Source of the DNA: Hippopus hippopus
Taxonomy: Eukaryota > Mollusca > Bivalvia > Cardiida > Cardiidae
Reading direction: 5' to 3'
DNA: 64,000 nucleotides
Assembly (NCBI GenBank): GCA_946811185.2
Contig: OX328105.1
Location: forward strand, 38,566,974 to 38,630,973
The notes under the pieces were generated by a model. That model saw only the letters and a list, made by a program, of their open reading frames with translations, ran no database searches and was not told where the DNA came from. The position numbers were made by a program, and so were the translations under genes. Position 1 is the first letter of the stretch. Each line of letters opens with the position of its first letter. Of the stretch, positions 53,213 through 63,639 are shown in pieces.

Positions 53213-53339
53213 ATACATTTAAGAATCGGGGGGGAAAAAATGTGACTATAGGAGAAATTGTTTCTTTCGAGCGATCATAATGCAGGGCGCAAAAAGTTGC
53301 CTGAGTTAATCTCGAGGAAAGGCTGGGAGGAGAACACCG

Positions 53340-53458
53340 GAGTAGAGGGGTGAAAATGCTGGTAATTAGCATTTATTTTTAGTTTCTGTTTCCGATAATT
53401 TCTTTGTACACCCTTTCAATGAGACAAGTTTAATTTGGCTTCTGCAAAAATTTTAAAT
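53340..53458. mobile_element. Family B remnant, followed by family C
   Basis: GAAAATGCTGGTAATTAGC and CACCCTTTCAATGAG. Confidence 0.55.
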
Positions 53459-53724
53459 ATGGCTCGCAACACGCGAAAAGGGGCATTCGGACATTTGCGT
53501 AAAGTGTCGTCTCGGATCAGCCTGCGCAGTCCGCGCAGGCTAATCCGAGACGGCACTTTACGACTACATTAGATTTTGTTCTTCATTAGACTTGTGCAAA
53601 ACAGAAAATTACATAAAAACGGAAAGTGCCGTCTCGGATTAGACTGCGCGGACTACGCAGGCTGATCCGAGACGACACTTTACGCAAATGTCAGAATGCC
53701 CCTTTTAGCGTGTTGCGAGCCATT
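53459..53724. mobile_element. Family C double-hairpin MITE, type copy
   Basis: ATGGCTCGCAACACGCG and GCGTGTTGCGAGCCAT are matched, including the compensating C/G pair in CTCGC. Core of the first hairpin is 53515-53545. Confidence 0.93.
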
Positions 53725-53939
53725 ATTGGAGAACCTCAAATTTTGACGTCAGGGTTGTCGTTTGGGCAAGAGAAATTCAATATCATACGTCCCTGCAGGA
53801 GATAGCCTCAAAAAAACATCGAGGGAAAATGGGTGTCCTTTTGTTTTTGTGACAGACAGCCCATTCACTTTCATCAATGTTTCTTCTAACAAAATTCAAG
53901 AGCATCATTATTTTCTCTATTCTTATAAATTATGACATT

Positions 53940-54168
53940 TAGTCTTACCCAAACGAATAAATTGTGGACTGGTTCACATTGAAAGCATTTACAGACGACA
54001 AATCAAAATGGGATCAAATAATGAGATTTGCTTCTGAAAGAGTAGAGAAAATATTGTTGGGAAAGGAAAAAGTGCTAGTTACCACCATTTTGTCGTTTTC
54101 CCGCAATATTTTCGAAAGGTTTCACCGCCAGGTTTGTTAAAACCCGGAATCGTGTGGCAAAGGATTAA
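53940..54168. mobile_element. Family B MITE, diverged
   Basis: TTACCCAAACGAATAAATTG to GTGTGGCAAAGGATTAA; hairpin AAAGTGCTAGT/ACCACCATTTTGTC. Confidence 0.75.
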
Positions 54169-54244
54169 ACAGGCCTTATTGATTATGAGTGAAAATTAAA
54201 ATAATGCGACTTGAAAATTCTTTTCTTCTGAAAAAAGAAAATCA

Positions 54245-54320
54245 TATTGTTCCGAACTGTATAGATACAGTATCAGACTACGAGATCTGTGCAGTCTGAT
54301 CTGAATCTAGATTATCCAGG
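54245..54320. mobile_element. Family A hairpin, diverged
   Basis: ACTGTATAGATACAGTATC and GTGCAGTCTGATCTGAATC; right flank CGCTTAGCAGCCACAGGG is kept. Confidence 0.65.
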
Positions 54321-54395
54321 AAACCGCATTTTGTGTCGCTTAGCAGCCACAGGGTTGCAATGTAACTTCTTTTTGTTTCAGGCAAACCAAGATTA

Positions 54396-54632
54396 AATCT
54401 AGGGCGGTCGTGGCGCTGTGGTTTAGCTGGAAGATATGTGAGCCGAAGATATGGTTCGGTCTAAATGGCGTCGCTGGTCACGTGTGTTTGTTCCTTGGCA
54501 GGTCATTACAAAATTTTAGACTTGTACTTCTGAAATCATTGAATACATGTGTATAAATAAGTAAGCCGTCGCCGTGGTGTTACTGTAATATTGTTCAAAG
54601 TGACGTAAAATATTCACTCACTCACTCACTCA
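54396..54632 (+). mobile_element. SINE-3 with (CACT)n tail
   Basis: GTCGTGGCGCTGTGGTTTAG (A-box-like), a weak B box, and the end AAAGTGACGTAAA before (CACT)5. The head fits a tRNA-derived SINE loosely. Confidence 0.55.
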
Positions 54633-54997
54633 CACAGTTTTCCGCCAATGATAATTATTTTGCGATAAATTTGCAGATTTATGGTACATTTTCACAATAA
54701 TTGAAACAAAAATGCACTTAAGGCAAATTCTTAAATTAACTCTAAAGGGATATGGTCCAACATCATTAGTGGCATTATGATGGAGCATTGTTTTAATTCA
54801 GTGGGACAATGTCCCTGAGTCCATCCATTCATCCATCCATTATAGATTAGTCGAAAGCTTTACCTTCTCAGTCATGAGTGTTGTATCATAAATACTTGAT
54901 ATTAAAATCAATGGTAGTAATTTCATATTGATTGCCCTGTTACCGTAAGTACACACTCTTCAGAGCATCAGTCTTTAACTTTCCCGCGCAAAACAGT

Positions 54998-55388
54998 CTT
55001 TTAAAGGCCCAGTAAAGGCCAAAATATCAAAGCAGGTGTCATAATACATTTAAATTTGAATCATACCATTTAAAAGTATGGAAAATATTGTGGAGATGAC
55101 AGTCTGGTATCGTGTGGTTGGGCCATATGTTAGTTGCTGGCAGAAAAAAGAATTTTAAAATCAGGCAAAAAGTAAACAAAAGACATAGCTACCTGGCAGG
55201 TTTTAACCTAGTTTTGAAATTAATTTCTCTGTCAGCGACTGACACTTGGACCGACCGGACAATGACAGATTGTCATCTTCACAATAATTTCTATACTTTT
55301 AAATGGTATGATATAAATTCAAAAGCATTTAAACACCCGTTTTGTTTACATTTGGCCTTTATTGTCACTTTAAAAGAAGAAGACACCT
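54998..55388. mobile_element. Family E palindromic MITE
   Basis: TTTTAAAGGCCCAGTAAAGG and GGCCTTTATTGTCACTTTAA are inverted ends; inner GAAAATATTGTGGAGATGAC pairs with GTCATCTTCACAATAATTTC. About 390 bp. Confidence 0.8.
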
Positions 55389-55898
55389 GCAGACGACAGC
55401 ATTTGAAAACATTGTTGAAAAAGGAGTAATTGCTTGTAACATGCAAAGGCTCCTTATCCAAAGATGTTTTTTAATTATGATTTTCCATATCTCTATTCTT
55501 CCTTCCCTCGAAGGTTTGTCCCATGTGTGATTTGAAAATGTTTTCAATTGGTTTAAAATTGACCGGTGTGGTAGGAGGCGGTGACCTCACTACGAGTATA
55601 ATCACGTTAAAGATAAATAAAGCAGACAAAAACATGTACTATACTATTTATGATTATGAATTTTATCGAGAAAGCATTGTCGATTGCTCTCTCGGAGAAA
55701 TTTCTCAACTCGCCGCAATGTTTTCGATTTGCGTCTTTGATACTTGTAAGCGTCATAATTACGCATTCCTTTAATCAGTTATCCTTGCAGTAATAAACGC
55801 GTATAAAAAATAAAATGGAAATTTTCAGTAAGTTCTAGAGATGCAGATATTGCAATTTAAATGGTTTTTTTTTTTTTTTGTTAGAACATTGTCAAACA

Positions 55899-55960
55899 AG
55901 CGGACAGTGTAGATCAGACTGCACGTTCTGTGCAGTCTGATCTTGATCCACACCATTCGC
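55899..55960. mobile_element. Family A hairpin with shortened left arm
   Basis: GCGGACAGTGTAGATC runs straight into AGACTGCAC, having lost AAGATC; right arm complete. Confidence 0.8.
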
Positions 55961-56269
55961 ATAAGCAAATAAACCCGGTTTCGGCACTCAAAAGAGTAGA
56001 GAGGTCGAAAACCACAATGATATTCGCATTCACTGCGGTACTGTGACGGAACTAGCACACAGGAAAGGGATGGGGTGCACGTGACATATAACCACGTGGC
56101 AATGAATAGAGAGCGACTCAGGGTCATATTCCTAATTATTTTCAAGAAATCCGGAAGGAAGTTATTGGTTCTGAATCGCAATGAATTACGCACAGACTAA
56201 AAACGTATTTCACTCTTTTCTCCTTATCACTCTGTCCACGCATGCTCTAAAATAGGCCTACTTTACAAT

Positions 56270-56395
56270 CAGCTGGTAACCAGCATTTACTCATTTTCCC
56301 TGATATTTGCTATCCTTTCTAAAACGAACCCCATAACTGAGCGGTATTCGTTTTGTCATTTGCAAGTGCGACCAAACTTGAAGCATATTTTCAAA
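56270..56395. mobile_element. Family B remnant
   Basis: GCTGGTAACCAGCATTTACTC and TGTCATTTGCAAGTGC. Confidence 0.6.
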
Positions 56396-56585
56396 GAGTG
56401 AGAGTCTTCGTAAGATATATTTTTTGAGATTGGATGTTAATTCAATTCATCGTCGGAAAAGGAGCTGTTCCTGCTGACAGTGATGTGTATGAAAATACTT
56501 GAAAACTGTACAGTTATGGGTTATAGGTTAACGCATAAGAAAAGTAAATTACGAACAAGTACAAAAAAAAGGAAAAAAAAAACCA

Positions 56586-56827
56586 CATATGGCAAAAGGG
56601 GGGGGGGGCTTAATGCATCTCTGTGATGCATTATACCAAGCAAGTCATCACATAATTATGGATCCATAAAAATCCATTTTGTCTCAGAACCGACTTAATC
56701 ACGAGACAGAATGGTCCTTGGACATGCAGAAAGTTGATCAATAGCAAAAAGTATCGATCCAAGTCAGCCTGGGTCGATACTGTTTGCAGATGCATTAAGC
56801 CCCCCTTTTCACAGAGCATGGTTCATA
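56586..56827. mobile_element. Family D MITE, hairpin deleted to one arm
   Basis: GGCAAAAGGG followed by a long G run; CAAGTCAGCCTGGGTCGATAC shows loss of the hairpin centre; right end CAGAGCATGGTTC. Confidence 0.8.
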
Positions 56828-57205
56828 TCCATTTTCTAAGGTATGAATAAGCCCCGCAAGGTTGTCGATTCACGGTAGCAACCCTTGTATATTGAATACA
56901 TAAATGAGCCCAAAAATACGTCCGCAGAGGCCTGCATAATATACACGTACACAGATATGACCAATCGCAAATTACTACTTATTCATTCGAGATTTGTTCC
57001 AAGAAATACGACAAAAGCCAGTTTTTACAGCTACGGAAAAAAAAAGATATTGGGCGTTAAAATTGTTAGCAAAAAAGGAATAAGCAAGGTTTCTACTGAA
57101 TACATATTTCTGCATCATAAAATAACGGTTCATTAGCGCTGATGATATTCACTATAGACAGTAATAAAGGTTTTAAAACTTTTACTGCCAATTGCTACTT
57201 GAATA
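56828..57205. other. No recognised feature
   Basis: An 83-codon frame at 56885-57136 has no recognisable domain. Confidence 0.35.
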
Positions 57206-57211
57206 GCTTTT

Positions 57212-57279
57212 GCGGACGGCGTAGATCACGATCAGACTGCACAGAACGTGCAGTCTGATCTTGGATCTACACCGTCCGC
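57212..57279. mobile_element. Family A hairpin, well kept
   Basis: GCGGACGGCGTAGATCACG and GATCTACACCGTCCGC with the standard core. Confidence 0.9.
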
Positions 57280-57734
57280 TACCCGATGCTAAACTTTTGG
57301 CAGAACTTATTCACAGTCTGCATTTGAAATTGATTTATAGACCTCGAAAACAAGTTGACATTCTTTGGTGGACAGCGAAAGAGTTCTGGACGCCACGCCT
57401 TGTTACTCGGATTTCTTTTCACGTTATCGTTGTTCTTCGTCACGCATGTAAACAATCGGAATTTATGTTAGGAAAAAAAAGATGATCAAAAGTCTCTTTT
57501 ATCTTTGTGTTACTTTGTTTAGTGATTCAGTCACGTGCAAACGCTCTCGGCTGGGTCCAGCGCTGTAGGGGTTGACCCAGTTTTTGGGTTCAATGTATTG
57601 TACAGGTTTTATTGAACCAATACCTTCTGAAGTAATTATGAGTAGATGACACCACAGTGGCAGGGATTACATCCTTTAAAAGAGTAGTAGTTAAAGGGAC
57701 CTAGATTTTAGCATCTCATCAAGCGTCAAAAATT

Positions 57735-57860
57735 ATTCATAATTGATTTTAGAGAGGTGATATCTGGCAAATCACCAGTCAAGAAGAAAGACGATTATCA
57801 GGAAAAGAAATCGACAATATTTCCACAATGGGCAACGTAGCCTTTTAATGTATTATTAGA
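57735..57860. repeat. Dispersed repeat shared with 26040-26170
   Basis: GATATCTGGCAAATCACCAG, then AAGAAAGACGATTATCAGG and ATGGGCAACGTAGCC correspond in order to the other copy. Confidence 0.6.
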
Positions 57861-58174
57861 TTTCGCGCTAGAATTTTGCAAGCGGTTATGGGTGTGTCAC
57901 TGGATCAATAACACGCATCGATCAGCCTGTCTTTTGAATGTCGAATTTGCACCTTTTTATTGCATGTAACCGTATGTCTGCAGAGAAAGGCATATTTTGT
58001 CGCATTTACCAGTGTTTACAAAAAAGAAAAGAAAAAAATATTCGCAGCAAAAAATCTAAAAAAGTGTCCCTTTAAAACAGCAGTGGTTAACACGAATTAA
58101 AATTCAATATCATGAACACATGTATGCGTAAAAGAAGAAAATGTTCGTCAAGGCCAATCTTTCAATTTTCCAGT

Positions 58175-58560
58175 GTTTTAAGAGTAACAACTGCTGCCAA
58201 AAGTACTAAAACAAAGCGGGTGTTAAAATGAATACAATTTAAATTATACCATTTAAAAGTACGGAAATCATTGTGAAGATCACAATCTGTTCTTGCACGG
58301 TCGGTCCCAGTGTTAGTCGCTGGCGGAGAAATTAATTTCAAAACCAGGTTAAAACCTGCCAGGTCACTCTATCTTTAGTGTACTTTTTGCCTGATTTTAA
58401 AATTATTTTGCTACCAGCGTCTAACACCTGGACCGACCACACAATAACAAATTGTCATCTTCACAATAATTTCCATACTGTTGAATTGTATGATTTGAAT
58501 TTAAATGCATTTCTACACCTGCTTTGATTTTTGGCCGCTAATGAGCCTTTAAGCGTTCTG
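58175..58560. mobile_element. Family E palindromic MITE, inverted relative to 54998
   Basis: GAAATCATTGTGAAGATCAC and TTGTCATCTTCACAATAATT pair; the inner ACCTGCCAGGT lies in opposite order to the first copy. Confidence 0.78.
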
Positions 58561-58978
58561 CATTAAGACGAAAAGAAAACTGTCCCCAGGAAGTAGGCTA
58601 AATAAGCCTATTTAATAACAAACAAATAATCAGCGTCCTAAGTGAACTACACTAAAAAGTACGAAATATACAAGGGGGCCAGGAAAAACAACAACATCCA
58701 AAGAATTTTCAAGTACAGAAATAAATTCTCGGCGTTACTCAATCAATTATTCAATGTTTTCACTCCTCTGTCCTGTTTCTTTTTCCCATTTTTGCAATGA
58801 ATGGATTTCATTCCTTTCGGAAAACTCTTTACTGTCTAAGGTTTATGGCGAATTCCACTGAGCTGAATGATCGTAACGCCATTAAATCTGTCCGGTGTAA
58901 TGTCGACACGTGTTTTTTTTTTTTATTTTGGTGTGTCTTTAATTTTTCTTGTTTCAAGGTCGTTTATGTGCACGTTTA
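58561..58978. other. No recognised feature
   Basis: AT-rich; no gene or known repeat seen. Confidence 0.35.
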
Positions 58979-59201
58979 GAAGCCCTTTACTAGATAGTCC
59001 CGAATTCTAGCGACCAGATGGAAAAAGGCTGATAAAAACATTGTTGGAAAGGGAGAAAATGCTGGTAAACAGCATTTTCTCCTTTTACCACTCGTATTTT
59101 TTCCATTCACATCCCACCATTTCAGTCACTTTTAAATTGTCGTTTGCAAGTACTTTGGATATGGAAAAGTCCAAAATTTCGTCGACTGGTAAAGGACGAC
59201 A
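58979..59201. mobile_element. Family B MITE
   Basis: GAAGCCCTTTACTAGATAG to GACTGGTAAAGGAC; hairpin GGAGAAAATGCTGGTAAACA with CAGCATTTTCTCC. Confidence 0.82.
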
Positions 59202-59273
59202 GCCATAATGAACTTTCTTCGTTTCCACACGTTTGCGATAATCAAATAGTGCCGTATTCCGTCAAAGCTCTGT

Positions 59274-59544
59274 CAGGGGCGTAGTTGCCTGTACTCAAAA
59301 CGCAGTTACGTACACTTAAAAAAAAAAAGAGACAAATTTGCAAAAAAAAAACCGGCGTCACCAGATACCTTCATATAGCTTCTACAATTATTCGAAAAAT
59401 TTTCTACGGAAAGACACCCCCCCTCCCCCGCGTCCTCCTTGGAAATCCCCCTCCCTACTCCCGGCACTTTCAGCCTCAGTTGATTCCTTCGGTATTACTT
59501 TTGGGCAACTTTTACCATTTATTTTTAGGCTAGCTACGCCCCTG
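59274..59544. mobile_element. hAT-type MITE candidate
   Basis: CAGGGGCGTAGTTGCC and GCTAGCTACGCCCCTG are inverted termini of the CAGGGGCG type seen in many hAT elements. The flanking 8 bp do not match exactly. The inside has a C-rich tract (59416-59430). Confidence 0.65.
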
Positions 59545-60520
59545 TGTCTGTAATCATACATCTCATACTGTTACACCTCATTTCTAAAGCATAATTATCT
59601 CAGCCAGATTTCTCTGTGAAATCAACTGTCAAAAATAATTATAAATATAAAAAGATGCATAAAAAGATCATATTTCGATTCAAAACAAAATCATTATATG
59701 CAAGTTTTCTTGGACTATTTTTCGCCCGTGATGTACATACACCTGTCAAAGAAGGGAACAGGATTCATGTGAATTTCAGTGCACATGTACCTAGTGACCT
59801 CTGTTTTAACACATCATGAAATATAATTCTTGAGAAACCGTTACGCGATAAAAAGAATCTAACATACGTTGGCTTTTGCCAACGGCTCCCTTTATAACAT
59901 TTTTTTCCACTCTTTTGATAAACTGTCTCAAATTCCAACTCATGTCAGATCCTTTATATCATGTGCAAACGCGGTGTAAAACTAAGAAACTGCTCGATAC
60001 GGACATGGTTTGAATAGTGTTCCACTCCAAGAAACAAAAAGTCGTCTCTGGGTCATTATCATTATGAATTATTGACATTTTCTACATTCGGAACAATATT
60101 CGATTTTCATTCATTCATTCATTCAGTTGCATCCATTAAGAACTTATTTCTAGGAAAGAATATACACACAAAAAAATCAAATCTGATTTGTTGTCTATCA
60201 CATTTTAAATAAAGACCTACAAGAAAGCAATGTCATGTTATTATTTGGATACCGAAATATTTGAACCTTTTTTTTTTGCGTTTTGGACAACATGCAAACT
60301 AAAATAGATCTAGATCTACGTGCCAAAACTGTCGACAAAAATATCTCCTCTTCAGTTTTCACTTGTGAATGTCAGTCAATAATAGAATGATCAATACTAA
60401 TTTTAGAAAAAAATATTGCAGACTACTTTAATCCCTCTTGGCTCCGAAGTGCATACATATGTATGTATGGTCTTTAGGATCTTTTACACATTTTTTTAAA
60501 CATGGTGTTTTACGCCGCAT
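59545..60520. other. No gene recognised; diverged repeat and (ATTC)n
   Basis: 59705-60000 resembles 47699-48010; (ATTC)4 lies near 60109. Confidence 0.4.
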
Positions 60521-60522
60521 CA

Positions 60523-60776
60523 TATGGCCTGCAACACACGAAAAGGGAGAGTCGGACATCTGCGTAAAGTGTCGTTTCGGATCAGCCTGCGCTGCCGCGC
60601 AGGCTGATCCGAAACGACACTTTCCGTTTTTATACAATTTTCTGTTTTGCGCAAGTCTACTGTGGCACAAAATCTAATGTAGTCGTAAAGTGTCGTCTAG
60701 GATAAGCCAGCGCGGACTGAGACGACACTTTACGCAAATGTCCGAATGCCCCTTTTTGCGTGTTGCAAGCCACATA
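60523..60776. mobile_element. Family C MITE, inverted interior
   Basis: ATATGGCCTGCAACACACG and GCGTGTTGCAAGCCACATAT ends; the middle (AAGTCTACTGTGGCACAAAA) runs opposite to other copies, and the second hairpin lost part of its core. Confidence 0.85.
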
Positions 60777-60839
60777 TTATATCAAAATACGAGCACAGTT
60801 CAAGTATATTAGAATACGGGCACAGTTCATTAAACTATG

Positions 60840-62339
60840 TATACTGACGTCCATTAGAAACGCCTCATCTCCCTCTGTCGCGTCATATTTCATGAATTTA
60901 ATATCAAATGCATGGTTTTGTATTTTAGAAGTGGACTTTGTCAATATTTCTACACATATTACATGACACAAACGTTTAGCTAAACATCACACAAATTTAA
61001 CAGCCATTTCAACAAACTCACCCCCTAAAATTCATCAATACCGTGTATGGCCTCCTTGACTTGCTATCAGTGCCAGCAGTCGCCGTCCCATGGACCCACA
61101 CAGATTACGCAGGAGATAGCGTGGAATGCGAGCCCACTCTTCACGAAGAGCATTTGTCAATTCTTGGACGTTTTGCGGCTGTGGGTTACGTCGACGTAAA
61201 CGACGTCCCAGGATGTCCCACATGTGTTCGATCAGGTTACAATCGGGATAGTTAGCAGGCCATGGCAGCACGGCAATATTATTGGCCATGAGAAAGTTTC
61301 TGGTAAATCTGGCTGTGTAGGGGCGCGCATTGTCATGTTGAAATGTAAGGCTACGAAGTTGCTGAAACATGGGAACGACCACAGGACGCAGAACTTGGTT
61401 TACATACCGTCTGGTATTTAAATTACCATTAATAACCGCTAGGTCAGTTCTAAATGTGTGGTTTATTGCTGCCTAAACCATTATACCACCACAACCAAAA
61501 CGGTTGTGTTCCAGAACAAAACTTTGGGTGTACCGTTCATTACGTCGACGGTAAACGCGGACTCGTCCGTCAGCACAAGAGAGGTTAAAACAGGATTCGT
61601 CACTGAAGACCACATCACGCCAACGTCTTCCGATGTTGTTTTGAGCCCACTGCCGACGTTCCCGACGATGGTGGTCAGTTAGCACATCACCGCGGTACGG
61701 CCGCCTGCACAATATTCCACGCTCCCGAAGACGTCGCCTTACTGTATTCCGACTTACATGTCTTCCGCGATTCCCTATAACCAACGACGTTGTGGATTGC
61801 GCTGTGACAGAATGGTTTCGCAATTGACGTTGACGGATGAAATTGTCTTGTCGTACAGACGTCACACGCGGAGCACCAGGTCGGGGTCTATCAGACAAGC
61901 TCTCTGTTTCGTTTACCCGTCGAACAAGACACACTCCTGTTGATCTTGCAACGTTAAAGCGTCTTGCAACGTCACTTTGAGAAAGACCGCTTTCAAGCAT
62001 GCCCAAAATGTGTGCTCTTTATTCATTATTTTGTCTTGACATTTTCGAAATTGATGTTTTCAAAATATTGCTTGGACTACTTAATTGTAAATCAATTACT
62101 GTTTACACATGCGTAATTTTGACCGACATAACCACGTGGGGAAAATGCATGGGGCGTAGGGCAAAACGGTGCCATGAGTCATGGTTGAAGCAAACATAAT
62201 AGACTGGCACGAAATTTCATGCTTCAGTAGATTAGAGAAGTGAAAATTCTATGGTAGGCAAAAAGTGACATATATATTCTAGGTATGTACAAAGCTATCG
62301 CACTTTTTCGATGAGGCTTTTTTAATGGACGTCAGTATA
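60840..62339 (-). mobile_element. Tc1/mariner-like transposon, second lineage
   Basis: 1500 bp with inverted ends of about 30 bp (TATACTGACGTCCATTA… at both), two mismatches. It lies between TA dinucleotides. Its ends and transposase differ from the first element, so it is a distinct family. Confidence 0.93.
61035..62006 (-). pseudogene. Tc1-like transposase with one in-frame stop
   Basis: Reading on the minus strand: SQSDVARRFNVARST (helix-turn-helix), GAPRVTS (GRPR-like), RRYR…, FSDESCF (first aspartate), then a TAG at 61473-61475 after GIMV, where family members usually have tryptophan. The same frame goes on to QHDNARPYTAR (second aspartate) and NLIEHMWD (glutamate), ending near 61035. 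The start is uncertain: the usual N-terminal methionine is not obvious. Apart from that single stop no frameshift was seen from 62000 to 61035, so this copy decayed recently. Confidence 0.92.
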
Positions 62340-62517
62340 TTTCTTGGAATAGTCGTGTTTCATGCTTGGGCTTTTTCTCCAAGGACATTTCTACGCAAAC
62401 AGTGCCTTGTCAAAGGACAATCGTATGCAACTAGTGTAGCCATCGTGCTTCGAACCCAGAACAATGTCTTAAATTACAAGTTAACCTCTAGGTTGCTTAG
62501 CGAGACTCAAGGCTCTT

Positions 62518-62558
62518 ATGCGGAGAGTATAGATCAAGAGCAGACTGCACCATCCTGG
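62518..62558. mobile_element. Family A left-arm remnant
   Basis: GCGGAGAGTATAGATCAAG, then CAGACTGCACC; flank GGTTGCTTAGCGAGACTC kept. Confidence 0.6.
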
Positions 62559-62611
62559 GGAAGAAGGCTTTAAAATGGTAACCAATATTGATGCCTATTT
62601 ACTTTATCCAG

Positions 62612-62700
62612 CATGGTCCTATGTGGCTTAGTGGTATAGCGCAGGACTCGTAGGCTGGAGGTCCCGGGTTCGATCAATACTTGGAACACTGAGTTTTCGT
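62612..62700 (+). mobile_element. SINE-2 head
   Basis: ATGTGGCTTAGTGG (A box) and CCCGGGTTCGATC (B box), the clearest tRNA-like promoter of this family; the body stops at GTGGGAGTGTG, where a family B copy begins. Confidence 0.7.
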
Positions 62701-62914
62701 GGGAGTGTGTTTTTGACTTGTCCAAATTGAAAGCATTTGCAGACTACAAAGTAAACGTGACTCAAAAATTGAACCTTGACTTCAGAAGAGTGGAAAACAT
62801 TGTTGGAAAAGGAGAAAATGCTGTTTACCAGGATTTTCTCCTTTTCCCACAATGTTTTCAGAAGGCTTCTTCCTCTGGGTCGTAAAAACCAGGGATTGTT
62901 TGGTAAAGGGTTAA
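62701..62914. mobile_element. Family B MITE, left end lost
   Basis: TTTTTGACTTGTCCAAATTG to GGTAAAGGGTTAA; hairpin GGAGAAAATGCTGTTTACCA. Confidence 0.82.
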
Positions 62915-63041
62915 AAGGTAGAAAACATTATAGGAAAAGCTGATAATGCTGATCACCAGCATTTTCTGCTTTTCCCGCAATTTTTTCAAGAACCTTCCAC
63001 CTCGAGGTCGTTAAAACACGGGGTTGTATGGTCAGGGTTAA
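62911..63041. mobile_element. Family B MITE, left third missing, sharing TTAA
   Basis: TTAAAAGGTAGAAAACATTA; hairpin AATGCTGATCACCAGCATT; ends GTCAGGGTTAA. Confidence 0.8.
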
Positions 63042-63301
63042 ACGCCTCACCAAAAAAAAGTTCCACGCTGTCAAGGGACGAGGGAGTAACAGCCGTAGCT
63101 CTTCCACCTCTCAACGTTTTTGAACTTCAGTGACGTAAACTTTTATAATGATAAATACACAAAATTCGAAACATGATAAGTAATTTTGTTTTTTTTTTTT
63201 GTATTCGAAAACTACATCGGCAAATCCCTGTGGGTAAGAGAAACTATCATTCTTGATAAAAATGCCTTCACTTGAAAGGTATATACAGTTTTGCACGTTT
63301 T

Positions 63302-63635
63302 TTAGCTGACCTAAGCACAAAGTGCTTCAGCTGAGCTTTTGTGATCCTGCTGTGTCCATCGTCGGTCTTGAATCGTCTGTCGTCAACTTTTACAATTTGT
63401 ACACTCTAGAGGCCACATTTCCAGTCCAATGCTCATAAATGATAAGATAAATCGCGGACGAGTTAAAAAATGGGTCACGTCGAGTAAAAAAGGTAGGTTT
63501 CTTGGACAAATAGTAGAAAAATATTTGATGCATGTACTCTAGAGGCCACATTTTAGGTTCAGTGCTTACAAAGTTGTTCAAATTGTTTCTCTTCCAGATA
63601 TGTCTATCCTGTTCCATAATGTGATCTAATTAGTC
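63302..63635 (-). mobile_element. Tandem-unit element, end and two units
   Basis: AGCTGACCTAAGCACAAAG with its inverted neighbour CTTCAGCTGAGC, then two units with CTCTAGAGGCCACATTT, the inverse of units at 32846-34394. Confidence 0.65.
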
Positions 63636-63639
63636 TAAC

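Noticed and set aside
55825..56193. 122-codon minus frame with a signal-like start
   Set aside because: The second half is the family A hairpin in translation, and there is no donor in a fitting place.
4098..57279. Repeated hairpins as a CRISPR array or bacterial terminators
   Set aside because: Spacing is irregular, the flanks belong to TTAA-bounded elements, and the DNA is clearly eukaryotic.
62612..62700. A functional tRNA gene
   Set aside because: A and B boxes are present, but the arms cannot be folded into a cloverleaf and the sequence recurs as a SINE head.
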